Assembly: GCA_016842045.1 (NCBI GenBank)
Contig: JAEVEY010000155.1
Coordinates: 1 to 52,136, forward strand
Source: Candidatus Thermoflexus sinensis
GTDB lineage: Bacteria; Chloroflexota; Anaerolineae; Thermoflexales; Thermoflexaceae
Length of the DNA: 52,136 bases
Direction: 5' to 3'
Shown one piece after another: positions 8,896 through 17,726 of the stretch. The stretch's first letter is position 1. Each line of letters begins with the position of its first letter. The notes beneath the pieces were generated by a model. It was given only the letters and a program-made list of their open reading frames with translations. It had not been told where the DNA came from and did not search any database. Position numbers and translations under genes: made by a program.

Positions 8896-9729
8896 ATGGC
8901 GTTGATGAACTGGTGGCGGATGGTGACGTTGCGAGAGCGGGAGGCCCGGCATGCCCCGGGCGAGCCGCTGTTAGAGGTCTCCCGGGTTTCGATGCATTAC
9001 AACGGCGTGCTTGCTCTGGAGGAGATCTCCTTCACGGTGGAGCCCGGCGAGCGCATTGCCATTGTGGGGCCGAACGGGGCCGGCAAGAGCACATTGTTGA
9101 AAATCATCGCGGGCGTTTTGACGCCCACCGCCGGTTCCGTGCGGGTCTACGGCCATGGCCCTCAGGGCCATCTGTGCATCGCTTACATCCCCCAGCGGAA
9201 CCAGGTGGACTGGAATTTCCCCCTGACCGTTGCCGATGTGGTGATGATGGGGCGGGTGGGGAAGATGGGGCTTCTGCGTCACCCCGGCGCTCGGGATTGG
9301 GAGGTTGTTCGCCGTGCCCTGGAGCAGGTGGGTCTCACCGATCTGGCCCATCGGCCAATCCGCGCCCTGTCCGGAGGGCAACAGCAGCGCATGTTCATCG
9401 CCCGGGCCCTGGCCCAGGAAGCGGAGCTGCTGCTGATGGATGAGCCCTTCACCGGCCTGGACCTGCCCGCCCAAGAGGGGATCCTGGAGATTCTGGAGCG
9501 GTTGCGCCAGCAGGGGGTGACGGTTCTGGTGGCCACCCATGATCTGGATCAGGCGGCGGCTTACTTCGATCGGGTGCTGCTCCTGAACCGGCGTCTCATT
9601 GCCTTCGGAAGCCCGGAGGAAGTGTTCACGCCAGAGGCGCTGCGGGCGGCTTACGGCGGCCATCTGCGGCTGGTTTCGATCGGAGGCGAGCTGATCGCCG
9701 TTGGGGATACCTGCTGTGAGGGAGGTTGA
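8896..9729 (+). CDS. znuC: Zinc ABC transporter ATPase (ZnuC-like)
   Basis: 277 aa. Walker A GPNGAGKST (58-66), Q-loop in AYIPQRNQVDW, signature [17 protein letters not shown], Walker B LLLMDEP, and the switch His in VATHDLDQA. The YIPQR..VDWNFPLTV segment is typical of metal-type ATPases. The N-terminus carries about 25 extra residues before the ABC domain; ATG 8896 has AAGGAGGAT upstream. It ends 3 nt before the permease start. Energises import with the permease and binding lipoprotein of the same operon. Confidence 0.93.
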   Translation: MALMNWWRMVTLREREARHAPGEPLLEVSRVSMHYNGVLALEEISFTVEPGERIAIVGPNGAGKSTLLKIIAGVLTPTAGSVRVYGHGPQGHLCIAYIPQRNQVDWNFPLTVADVVMMGRVGKMGLLRHPGARDWEVVRRALEQVGLTDLAHRPIRALSGGQQQRMFIARALAQEAELLLMDEPFTGLDLPAQEGILEILERLRQQGVTVLVATHDLDQAAAYFDRVLLLNRRLIAFGSPEEVFTPEALRAAYGGHLRLVSIGGELIAVGDTCCEGG

Positions 9730-9732
9730 GCG

Positions 9733-10569
9733 GTGGGCGAGGTGTGGCGTCTCCTGCTGGATCCGCTTCAGCATATGTTTATGGTCCGGGGCCTGATCGC
9801 TGCCGTGATGGCCGGAGGGCTTTGCGCCCTGGTAGGGACCTATGTGGTGTTGCGGGGAATGGCGTTCTTCGGCGACGCCCTGGCCCACTCGATCCTGCCC
9901 GGGCTGGCCCTGGGGTATCTGCTCGGAGGCGGCTCCCGGGATGCGTTGTTCTGGTGGGGGCTGGGCACCGCGATCCTGGCCGCCCTGGGCATCGGGGCCC
10001 TCAGCCGCGGGCAGCAGTTGAAAGAAGACACCGCTATCGGGGTGCTGTTCGCCGGGGCCATGGCGCTGGGTGTGGTCATGATCTCCACCTCCCGCAGCTA
10101 TGCCGTGGATCTCGCCCATCTGCTCTTCGGGGATGTGCTGGGGGTTGGGGATCGGGATCTCCTTCGCCTGACGATCTTCGCCGGGATCGTGGCCGCGGCC
10201 GTGGTGTTCTTTTATAAAGAATTCCTGGTGATTTCCTTCGATCCAGTTCTGGCCATCACCCTGCGGCTGCCCACGCGGCTGTTCGAGAACCTCCTGCGGA
10301 TCCTGATCGCGATCACGGTGGTGGTGGCGCTCCAGACCGTGGGGGTGGCCCTGATGGTGGCGATGCTGGTGACCCCGGCGGCCACGGCCTATCTGCTGAC
10401 CCACCGCCTCCCGGCGATGATGGCCCTCTCGGTCCTCCTGGCGGCGCTCTCCGCCGTGGTGGGCCTCTACGCCTCGTATTACGCGGGCGTGGCCTCCGGG
10501 GCGGCCATCGTGCTCACCGCCACCGGGCTGTTTTTGATCGTTCGATGGATCCGGAGGACCCCCTCGTGA
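9733..10569 (+). CDS. znuB: Zinc ABC transporter permease (ZnuB-like)
   Basis: 278 aa, about eight membrane segments, ABC-3 family. Features of the family are seen: an early MAGGLCALVGTYVVLRGM segment, GDALAHSILPGLALG, and the C-terminal VGVALMVAMLVTPAATAYLL block. GTG start at 9733, 3 nt after the ATPase stop, with GGGAGGTTGAG as ribosome site inside the upstream gene. Last gene of the zinc operon; no terminator is obvious in the next 290 nt. Confidence 0.93.
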   Translation: MGEVWRLLLDPLQHMFMVRGLIAAVMAGGLCALVGTYVVLRGMAFFGDALAHSILPGLALGYLLGGGSRDALFWWGLGTAILAALGIGALSRGQQLKEDTAIGVLFAGAMALGVVMISTSRSYAVDLAHLLFGDVLGVGDRDLLRLTIFAGIVAAAVVFFYKEFLVISFDPVLAITLRLPTRLFENLLRILIAITVVVALQTVGVALMVAMLVTPAATAYLLTHRLPAMMALSVLLAALSAVVGLYASYYAGVASGAAIVLTATGLFLIVRWIRRTPS

Positions 10570-10858
10570 TCTGGGCCTGATGCCTCTTTCCTGACCTTGA
10601 TGCCCCCATATCGGTCCTCAGGCCATCGGGGCCGACCATGCTGGGGCAGCTCCGGGGTTGTCTCTCCCCGATGGCGCGGGACGTGGTTTCCTTCCCGGGG
10701 AGATCCCGCACCTGCCTCTGCGCATCGAATATCCCCGGCTCGGGTTGCGCGTTCAGGAAGCAGGCGAGGGGGCGTTATGTTATCATGCTGACCGGATACG
10801 GGGATGGTGTGATCTCCGCTTCTTTGCCAGACAGGCGCCAGGGAAGGTCGGGGCGACT
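10570..10858. other. Intergenic region with possible promoter
   Basis: 289 nt between the zinc operon and the two-component genes. A GTTATCAT -10-like box lies at 10779-10786; it resembles the boxes upstream of the B-box and DUF2085 genes. No gene or strong hairpin seen. Confidence 0.4.
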
Positions 10859-11557
10859 ATGGCTGGAGAGCGGATTCTCATCGTTGAGGATGAAGCGGCG
10901 GTGGCCCGGGGGCTGGAATACGCCCTGAAGAAAGAGGGCTATGAGGTCCTCTGGGCGGATACCGGACAGAAGGCCCTGGAGATGGCTCTCCAGCGGGATC
11001 CCCATCTCATCATCCTGGATATCCGGCTGCCGGATATGAACGGCTTTGAGGTCTGCCGCCGGATGCGAAGCGAGGGCCTGAGGCAGCCCATCCTGATGCT
11101 CACCGCCCTCGATGAGGAAGTGGATCGGGTGGTCGGGCTGGAGGTGGGAGCGGATGATTATGTGGTCAAGCCCTACCGGCTGCGGGAGCTGATCGCCCGG
11201 GTGCGGGCGCTGCTGCGCCGGGCATATGGGGAGCTGGCGATGGCCGCCCCAGGCGAGCGCATCCGATTCGGCGAGATCGAGGTGGATCTGGAGCGGCTCC
11301 AGGTCACCCGGGGCGGCCGCCCCGTGCCGCTGACCCCCACCGAGTTCCGGCTCCTCCGCTTCCTGGTCACCCACCCCCATCGCCCCTTCTCCCGCGAGGA
11401 ACTCCTTGAGGCAGTGTGGGGCTATACCCGCGAGGTCCTGGATGACCGGACCGTGGATGTGCACATCCGGCACCTTCGGGAGAAGCTGGAGGACGACCCT
11501 TCGAACCCTCGCTGGATCCTCACGGTGCGAGGGGTCGGCTATAAATTCCAGCCATAG
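10859..11557 (+). CDS. OmpR/PhoB-family response regulator
   Basis: 232 aa. Receiver domain (about 4-115) with acidic pocket Glu10/Asp11/Glu12, phospho-acceptor Asp54 in LIILDIRLPDM, Thr in MLTALDEE and Lys in VVKPYR. C-terminal winged helix (about 133-230) with PLTPTEFRLLRFLV and VDVHIRHLREKLEDDPSNPRWILTVRGVGYKF-type features. ATG 10859 after AGGGAAGGTCGGGG; upstream in-frame ATGs would add unlike sequence. The partner kinase is probably the gene at 12909, separated by the PDZ protein gene. Confidence 0.93.
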   Translation: MAGERILIVEDEAAVARGLEYALKKEGYEVLWADTGQKALEMALQRDPHLIILDIRLPDMNGFEVCRRMRSEGLRQPILMLTALDEEVDRVVGLEVGADDYVVKPYRLRELIARVRALLRRAYGELAMAAPGERIRFGEIEVDLERLQVTRGGRPVPLTPTEFRLLRFLVTHPHRPFSREELLEAVWGYTREVLDDRTVDVHIRHLREKLEDDPSNPRWILTVRGVGYKFQP

Positions 11558-11750
11558 CAAGCCCTCCGGTTTCCACGGCTTCCCTCCAGGATGATCTGGA
11601 CGACTGGACCTCTTGATAGGCCCCCTCCTGTAGTTTGAGCATCTCCCTGCGCTGGGGATCGATTCTCTCGGCCTGAGGGAGAATTCCTTTCGAGATCTCT
11701 CAGGCTGCGGAAAGGGCGTCCCACCGGATCCGAATCCCTTCTTCACGTGA

Positions 11751-11787
11751 TTAAGAACCCTTAATATTCTGACAATGAGGATATAAC
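11751..11787 (+). promoter_or_regulatory. Possible promoter/operator of the PDZ gene
   Basis: Inverted repeat TTAAG-AACC-CTTAA (11751-11764) followed by -10-like TATAAC (11782-11787). The repeat occupies the -35 region, a usual place for an activator of the OmpR type. Inference. Confidence 0.4.
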
Positions 11788-11837
11788 CCGACCGGTTTAA
11801 ACTCCCGTCCGGTAAGGCGAAGCGGGGGGAGGTTCTC

Positions 11838-12659
11838 ATGCGCCGCTGGATCTGGATTGGATTAGGATTGGTCGGGATACTCATCCTGATCGGGAGCGTC
11901 TTAGGAGCGTGGCTCCTGCTCTCCCGCAGCGCTGCGTTCGCTCGGGTTCTGGGGGTCCCCACCCCAGGGGCCCCGACAACTCCCACGCCCTCCGCAAAGC
12001 GTGGAGTAGTGATCCTCGATGTGGAGTCGGGTGGACCGGCCGACCGGGCCGGTCTCGTGCGGGGGGACATTCTGCTGGAAGTCGACGGTCAGCCCGTGGG
12101 GTCCCTGACGGATCTCCGGGCGATCCTGAGCCGGCATCGGCCCGGCGACACGATCACCGTGACCGTGCAGCACGGCGACGAACGACGCACCCGGACGGTC
12201 ACCCTGGGGGATCGCAACGGGCAGGCCTACCTGGGGATCGTGGTCGCCCCGGAACCGGGCCCACCCGCCTGGCGGGGCTGGATCCCCTTCCGGGGATGGG
12301 GGTTCCCATGGGGGCGCATGCGTCCACCGTCGGGTGGGGTCCTGATCCTCTCGGTGGCGCCGGGAAGTCCGGCGGAACAGGCGGGCCTGCGGGCCGGGGA
12401 CTGGATCACAGCGGTCGATGGGCAGCCCCTGAGCCCGGGGGTGGATCTGGCGGACCGGATCGCCACGCATCGTCCCGGGGATTCCATCCGCCTGACGATC
12501 TGGCGTCCCACGGAGGGAGAGCGGACGGTGACGGTCATCCTGGGGGAGCATCCCCAGAAGCCAGGCCAGGCCTATCTGGGTGTCCGCTATGCGCCGTTCC
12601 GGTTTCGCTTTGCGCCCCGCTTCACTCCCACCCCTGCGCCCTCTGGAGGTGGGACATGA
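11838..12659 (+). CDS. Membrane-anchored protein with two PDZ domains
   Basis: 273 aa. One N-terminal membrane segment (about 5-29), a Pro/Thr linker, PDZ 1 (about 54-125; VESGGPADRAGLVRGDILLEVDGQPV) and PDZ 2 (about 168-240; VAPGSPAEQAGLRAGDWITAVDGQPL). There is no trypsin-like or S2P protease domain, so it is an isolated PDZ protein, probably facing outward. The two PDZ domains resemble each other and may come from a duplication. ATG 11838 follows GGGGGGAGG. It sits between response regulator and sensor kinase genes, which suggests a role in sensing misfolded or exported protein; this is inference. Confidence 0.85.
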   Translation: MRRWIWIGLGLVGILILIGSVLGAWLLLSRSAAFARVLGVPTPGAPTTPTPSAKRGVVILDVESGGPADRAGLVRGDILLEVDGQPVGSLTDLRAILSRHRPGDTITVTVQHGDERRTRTVTLGDRNGQAYLGIVVAPEPGPPAWRGWIPFRGWGFPWGRMRPPSGGVLILSVAPGSPAEQAGLRAGDWITAVDGQPLSPGVDLADRIATHRPGDSIRLTIWRPTEGERTVTVILGEHPQKPGQAYLGVRYAPFRFRFAPRFTPTPAPSGGGT

Positions 12660-12908
12660 AATTGGGGGGTCTGGGACGTGCCTTCAGCGCATCTCAGACC
12701 TCCACACCCGGCTTCATCGACGATACGAGCGCTACCCTGGATGGCGTTTGTTTGAGGCGAACCCGGTGGTCAACGGCTGGGCTCGAACGGAACAGGCGAT
12801 CACAGCGCCCGATGGGAGGGGACACTTTAGCGCTCCTTCCCACTTCGAGCCCTGACGTGGACGCCGGGGCTTCTTTTGCAGGCGTATGCGATGGATGAGG
12901 AGCGAACC
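12660..12908. other. Short gap, no gene accepted
   Basis: 249 nt between PDZ and kinase genes. Short frames here have no ribosome site or known motif. Confidence 0.4.
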
Positions 12909-14504
12909 ATGCGGGGGCTCTGGCCCATTCGAACGATCCGTGGATGGTTGATCGGGAGCTATCTGATTTTGAGCCTGGTGGCGGTGGGGATCAGCGGGCT
13001 TCTCACCCTCGGCCTGTTGCGCGCTTATAGCCTCCGCCAGGAGCAGGCAGTGCTGCGGGCGAACGCGGAGGCCGTCGCCCGGCAGGCCCGCATGTGGATG
13101 GAGCCCGTCCCCTGGACGGAGGGCCTGGCCCGGCTGGCCTACGCCACGGCCTTCCTGGGGAACGCCCGGGTTCGCATCCTGGACGCTCAGGGACAGGTGC
13201 TGGTGGATTCCGGACCGCCGGCGCGCGCGGGCGCGGCCCTCTGGGCAGCCCCCCTTCCCTCCACGACTCCGGGCGCCGGCGAGCCCGGGTCAGGAACTTC
13301 GTTATATCTACCCGGCGCGGTGGAGCATCCTGAACGCCCTTATGGGCCGCCGGGGATGCGATGGATGCGGATCCGTCGATTCCAAAGCCCGTGGGGAAGC
13401 CGCTTCCACTTCGAGACGTTTCCCGGCTCCGGGGAGGCAGAGGGGGTTGTCCTCGAGGGGGGGAACTCTATGACCGTGCGGGCGCCGATTGGCGAGCCGG
13501 ATGCCCCCCTCGGTTACGTGGAATTGCAGACCGGGCTCGAACCCGGCGCGGAGGTGATCGCCGCGGCCGCCCGGGCGTTCGGGATCGCCGGGCTGGGGGC
13601 GGCCCTGCTGGCCGGGTTGCTGGGGCTGATGGTGAGCGAGGCCCTGAGCCGCCCCATCCGCCGGCTGGCCCGGGCTGCGGTTCAGATGGGGGAAGGAAAC
13701 CTCAGCGTCCGCGCCCCGGAATCCGGGCCGCTGGAGCTGCGGCACCTGGCGGTGGAGCTCAACCGGATGGCGGAACGCCTGCAGGCGATGTTTACAGCCC
13801 TGGCCCGGGAACGGGACGCATTGCGTCACTTCATCGCCGACGCCTCCCATCAATTGCGCACCCCATTGACCGCCCTCCGCACGTTCCTGGAGCTCTTGCA
13901 AAGCGGGGCGGTGGAGGATCCGGAGGCCCGCTCAAGCTTCCTGGCGGAAAGTCAGGCCCAGGTGGATCGGCTGGCGTGGATCACGCAGAACCTGCTGGAC
14001 CTCTCCCGGCTTGAGGGCGGGCTGATCCAGCTGGAACTCGCCTCGTATCCCCTGGCTGATCTGATACGTTCTGCGGCGTCCCTGTTCAAGGAAGCCGCTG
14101 CCCGGAAGGGGTTAAGGCTCGAGCTGGAGCTTCCGGAAGAGCCGATGGAAGTGGTGTGGGATCGATGGCGGATGGAGATGGCGCTATCGAACCTGCTGGA
14201 CAACGCGGTGAAGTTCACGCCCACAGGCGGGCGGATCACCGTGGGCGCTCGCCGGGAGGGCGAAAGGGTTCGATTGTGGGTAGAGGACACCGGCCCGGGG
14301 ATCGACCCCGAGGATCTGCCCCATATCTTCGAGCGTTTCTATCGGGGTCGGAACGCCAGTGCCGAGGGCAGCGGGCTGGGCCTGGCCATCGTGCGCTGGA
14401 TTGTGGAGCTCCATGGCGGGCGCGTTGAGGTATCCAGCCGGCCCGGCCACGGGAGCCGGTTTGAATTGATCCTTCCGCTTCGCCCGGAAGCGCCCCGGGC
14501 GTAA
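12909..14504 (+). CDS. Sensor histidine kinase with HAMP domain
   Basis: 531 aa. First membrane segment about 13-36, an extracytoplasmic region of about 180 residues, second segment about 220-245, HAMP (SRPIRRLARAAVQMGEGNL), then HisKA with phospho-acceptor His314 in ADASHQLRTPLTAL, and HATPase_c with N-box NLLDNAVKFTP, G1 DTGPGIDPED, F-box FERFYRG and G2 GSGLGLAIV. ATG 12909 is preceded by GAGGAG at 6 nt. All catalytic motifs are intact. Probable partner of the response regulator at 10859; the outer region has no known sensor fold that I recognise. Confidence 0.93.
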   Translation: MRGLWPIRTIRGWLIGSYLILSLVAVGISGLLTLGLLRAYSLRQEQAVLRANAEAVARQARMWMEPVPWTEGLARLAYATAFLGNARVRILDAQGQVLVDSGPPARAGAALWAAPLPSTTPGAGEPGSGTSLYLPGAVEHPERPYGPPGMRWMRIRRFQSPWGSRFHFETFPGSGEAEGVVLEGGNSMTVRAPIGEPDAPLGYVELQTGLEPGAEVIAAAARAFGIAGLGAALLAGLLGLMVSEALSRPIRRLARAAVQMGEGNLSVRAPESGPLELRHLAVELNRMAERLQAMFTALARERDALRHFIADASHQLRTPLTALRTFLELLQSGAVEDPEARSSFLAESQAQVDRLAWITQNLLDLSRLEGGLIQLELASYPLADLIRSAASLFKEAAARKGLRLELELPEEPMEVVWDRWRMEMALSNLLDNAVKFTPTGGRITVGARREGERVRLWVEDTGPGIDPEDLPHIFERFYRGRNASAEGSGLGLAIVRWIVELHGGRVEVSSRPGHGSRFELILPLRPEAPRA

Positions 14505-14553
14505 ACCAGGCGTCCAGCATATTTTCCGAATGTTTCCTTGCTGGTGAGATCCA

Positions 14554-14762
14554 TAGTGCTCCCTCCAGATTTGATTTTTGGTTTTGGTCCCCTGGGGGAT
14601 TGGGGGCGAGCCGGGCGCCGAAGGCGCCCGGCTCGCCCCCCACATCTCTTTTATCCCCCCTCCCCACGGCCCTTTGGGCCGTGGGGAGGGGGGATAAAGG
14701 GGGGTGGGGCCATTGGCCCACACCCTCTTATATCCTCTCTGGACGAAGTGGACGAAGCAATA
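14554..14762 (-). repeat. Element R2: palindromic MITE-like repeat, family R
   Basis: 209 bp, reverse relative to R1. Starts TAGTGCTCCCTCCAGATTTG; the other end has a short duplication (GGACGAAG twice). Carries both large hairpins. In the same polarity as R1, the C-rich hairpin loop is AAA in both, but the GC hairpin loop is TTC here and GAA in R1, so that hairpin is inverted. It separates the sensor kinase from the haem protein gene and ends 23 nt before the latter's start. Confidence 0.8.
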
Positions 14763-14785
14763 ATCTGATTTCGGAGGGAACACCT

Positions 14786-16090
14786 GTGCAAAGACAGCGT
14801 TGGGGGATTGTGTTGCCGATCCTGCTGGTCGGGGTCGGGTTGCTGATCGCAGCAGCCCTGAATGGGCTCGGCGCCCGCTTCGATTTCCTCTATCGGAATG
14901 TCGGAGGCTTCAGCGCGCTTCAAACCCTCTCGCGCGGGGTGCTTGGGCTCAGCGCCCTGGCCTGGCTGGGCGCGGCCGGGCTCCTCGCCGGGCGGATGGC
15001 CCTTCAGCCTGCGCCGTGGCCTCGAAAGATCATGTTGATCCTGCCCGCCTACTTTCTGGCTCTGCTGCTCCTCGGCCTGCTGATGTTCCTGTTTCACATC
15101 GGGACGACCGGGCCGTTTGCTGCCCTGTGGACAGGGATCAGCGCAGTGCTCGCTCTGGTCGGGGTGGTCTTCTCAGCTTTCGGGCAGCGGATCGGAGGCC
15201 GGCTTCGGGCCATCGTGCAGGGGTTGCTGGGTGTATCCGGCGGCGGTGTGTTCCTCGGGGGATTGGCCTTCCTGCTATCTTTCATCCTTGCGATGGCCCG
15301 AGGTCCAGCGCCGGTCTTTGCCGGACGGGACCGCCCCTTTGGAGAAGGGGCTTTCCCGGGAGCTCCGGCCGGCGCCTTCCGGGCACCGCCGGGGACCTTT
15401 GAAGGCGGGCCGCGCGCCTTTCCTCCCGGCGCTCGCCCAGAAGGAGGATTTCCATTCAGCCCAGGACCGGAAGGGCGCTCGCTCCCGTTCCGGTTTTTCC
15501 CCTCGGCATCCACGATGGCTATCGGTGGGGGCGTGCTGATCGCGCTGGGCATCTTGGCGGGAGCCGCCTGGCTCTGGGGCCGTCGAGGCGCGGCGGGGTT
15601 GGGGGAAGCCATAGCCACTGCTCCGATTTCCGACTGGCGGAGGGAGGGCCTTCGGGCGCTCGCGGGAGGCGGGGGGCTCACGCTGGCACTGTTGCTGATC
15701 GCTCAACTGATTCCGGCGCCGCGCACGAACCCGCCGGTCCGCACCGTAGTGCAGTGGGACCCGCCGGAAGCGCAGGTCCTGTGGCAGCGGGCGTGCGCGG
15801 ATTGTCATAGCAACGAGACTCGATGGCCGTGGTATACCGCGATCGCGCCGGCTTCATGGCTGGTGGTGAACCACGTGAATGAGGGTCGTCAGGCGTTCAA
15901 TCTATCGGAGATGGATTTGAGCCAGCTCCCGGCAGCACGGAAAGCACGGCTGGCGGAAGAGATCGCCCAGGTGATCCGCAATGGCACCATGCCCCCGGAG
16001 GATTACCTGCTGATGCATCCGGAGGCCCGCCTGAGCGCCCTGGAGAGGGAGTTGCTCATCCAGAGCTTCCAGGAGATGCTCGCCCGTTAG
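14786..16090 (+). CDS. Membrane protein with C-terminal haem-binding (CxxCH) domain
   Basis: 434 aa. Six to seven hydrophobic segments in the first 360 residues, interrupted at about 170-245 by a Pro/Gly/Phe-rich stretch with repeats such as GAFPGAPAGAF and GGPRAFPPG. The C-terminus (about 325-432) fits the Haem_bd (PF14376) type: RACADCHSNETRWPWY with CxxCH from Cys337, ASWLVVNHVNEGR, and IRNGTMPPEDYLLMHPEARLS. Probably a c-type haem protein with the haem outside. GTG 14786 is chosen for GGAGGGAA upstream; longer frames read into repeat R2. No cytochrome maturation genes nearby. Redox partner unknown. Confidence 0.82.
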   Translation: MQRQRWGIVLPILLVGVGLLIAAALNGLGARFDFLYRNVGGFSALQTLSRGVLGLSALAWLGAAGLLAGRMALQPAPWPRKIMLILPAYFLALLLLGLLMFLFHIGTTGPFAALWTGISAVLALVGVVFSAFGQRIGGRLRAIVQGLLGVSGGGVFLGGLAFLLSFILAMARGPAPVFAGRDRPFGEGAFPGAPAGAFRAPPGTFEGGPRAFPPGARPEGGFPFSPGPEGRSLPFRFFPSASTMAIGGGVLIALGILAGAAWLWGRRGAAGLGEAIATAPISDWRREGLRALAGGGGLTLALLLIAQLIPAPRTNPPVRTVVQWDPPEAQVLWQRACADCHSNETRWPWYTAIAPASWLVVNHVNEGRQAFNLSEMDLSQLPAARKARLAEEIAQVIRNGTMPPEDYLLMHPEARLSALERELLIQSFQEMLAR

Positions 16091-16165
16091 GGCTGAGCGG
16101 AAAAGTCAGGCACCATGAAAGCGCTGCGCATGAGGCCGCCCGGGAATATTCCAAACTCACGGCAA

Positions 16166-16184
16166 GGCGAAAAATTTTTCACCC
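16166..16184. repeat. Palindrome W1 (GGCGAAAAATTTTTCACC)
   Basis: Near-perfect palindrome 48 nt before the MacA-like gene. Related copies at 20202 and 49150 also lie upstream of envelope genes. Confidence 0.5.
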
Positions 16185-16231
16185 CTATGCTGGGCGCGTC
16201 TATCTGTGAGGAAACGCGAAGGAGGTCGACG

Positions 16232-17641
16232 ATGGTTAAGCGTTGGGGAGGCATTGCCGCTTTTCTGTTCCTGGTCCTCTCCATGGCCACTGCGTGCGGA
16301 AGCTCCTCTGCGGCGCAGACCGGACAGGGCCAGAGCACGGTCTATCGGGTTCGGCGGGATACGCTGGAAGTTTATGTCAGTGGCTCCGGGAATCTCCAGC
16401 CGCACACCCTGGTCAATCTCTCTTTCCCGCAATCCGGGATCGTCCGCAAGGTGTATGTTCAGGTTGGAGATTCGGTGAAGGCCGGCCAGGTCCTGGCGGA
16501 GCTGGACACGCGGGATCTGGAGCTACAATTGCAGAATGCCCAGATCAACCTGAAGATCGCCCAGGCCCGGCTGGCTCAGACCCGGGCTACCGCTCGCTCG
16601 CGGCCGGCGGATGTGGCCGCCGCGCAGGCGGCGCTGGCGAATGCCCAGGCCAGCCTGGAGGCCCTGAAAGCCGGGCCGGATCCTCGCGATCTGGAGATCG
16701 CGCGACTGAACTACGAGGTGGCCAGGAACGCGCTCTGGCAGGCCCAGCTGAGCCGGGATAAGACCGCGGGGATGCCGGGTTCGTCCCAGGTGGATCTGCA
16801 GCTGGCGCAGGCACGGGTCGGTCAATCCGAGCTGCAGGTGGAGATCGCCCGTCTGCAGGCGGAGAAAGCTCAATCCGGACCCAGCGAGCAGCAGCTGAAG
16901 GCCGCGGAGGCCGCGCTGGCCCAGGCGCGGGCGAACCTGATCCGCCTGCAGGCCCAGGATCCAGATCTGGATATCCAGCTGGCCCAGTATCAGGTGGAGC
17001 AGGCGGAGATCGCCGTGCGGCAGCTTCAGCTGCGCCTGGAGCAGGCCCGGCTGGTGGCGCCGGTGGATGGGGTGGTGGCGGCGGTGAACATCGTGGAAGG
17101 CGGCACGGCCGGGGCCAGCGGCCCGGCTATCACCCTGGCGGATCTGAACCGCCTGGAGGTCGTAGTGAACCTCCCCGAGGTGGATGTCGCGCAGGTGGCG
17201 CTGGGTCAGGAGGCGGAGATCGCCCCAGAGGCCATGCCGGATACCCGGTTAAAGGGAAAGGTGGTGGCGATCGCGCCGGTCGGCGTCCAGAATCAGGGCG
17301 TGGTGAACTTCCCGGTGACCATCGCTTTGGAGGAACACGCACCGTCCGTGCGGGCCGGGATGACCGTTCAGGTTCGGATCACGGTGGCCCGGCGGGAGAA
17401 CGCGTTGGTGATCCCGCGGCGGGCCCTGACCACCCGGGGTGGGCAGACCCTTGTGACCGTCCTGCGAGGAGACCAGACGGAGCAGATCCCGGTGCGGGTG
17501 GGACTGCGGGGCGATACCATGGTGGAGATCCTGGACGGGTTGCAGGAAGGAGACGTGGTGGTCCTGCCGGTATCCACAGCTTCTCCTGCGAGCACCCGTG
17601 TCCCTGGCCCCGGCTTCTTCGGCCCGGGAATCTTCCGATAG
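16232..17641 (+). CDS. MacA/HlyD-like efflux adaptor, lipoprotein
   Basis: 469 aa. Signal with lipobox ATAC gives lipid-anchored Cys22. Then first lipoyl half (YVSGSGNLQPHTLVNLSFPQSGIVRKVYV with GDSVKAGQVLAELD motif), an Ala/Gln/Leu-rich alpha-helical hairpin (about 95-265), second lipoyl half (ARLVAPVDGVVAAVNIVEGG), beta-barrel and membrane-proximal domains ending with GLQEGDVVVLP. These are the family's domains in order. GAAGGAGG precedes ATG 16232. Forms an export unit with the permease and ATPase that follow. In a cell without classical outer membrane it would act without TolC. Substrate unknown. Confidence 0.9.
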   Translation: MVKRWGGIAAFLFLVLSMATACGSSSAAQTGQGQSTVYRVRRDTLEVYVSGSGNLQPHTLVNLSFPQSGIVRKVYVQVGDSVKAGQVLAELDTRDLELQLQNAQINLKIAQARLAQTRATARSRPADVAAAQAALANAQASLEALKAGPDPRDLEIARLNYEVARNALWQAQLSRDKTAGMPGSSQVDLQLAQARVGQSELQVEIARLQAEKAQSGPSEQQLKAAEAALAQARANLIRLQAQDPDLDIQLAQYQVEQAEIAVRQLQLRLEQARLVAPVDGVVAAVNIVEGGTAGASGPAITLADLNRLEVVVNLPEVDVAQVALGQEAEIAPEAMPDTRLKGKVVAIAPVGVQNQGVVNFPVTIALEEHAPSVRAGMTVQVRITVARRENALVIPRRALTTRGGQTLVTVLRGDQTEQIPVRVGLRGDTMVEILDGLQEGDVVVLPVSTASPASTRVPGPGFFGPGIFR

Positions 17642-17726
17642 GCAATAGCTGAAGAGCCGCAGGTGGGACTGTGCAGGGCGGTTTCACCCGCTCCCGAATC
17701 CCCGCGAATGGAAAGGAAGGAAGGTG

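Noticed and set aside
8971-10404. 477-codon open frame antisense to the zinc transporter genes
   Set aside because: Gln/His-rich chance frame; the opposite strand has three clear transporter genes.
14600-14785. N-terminal extension of the haem protein
   Set aside because: It reads through element R2; the GTG at 14786 has a good ribosome site and leads directly into the first membrane segment.
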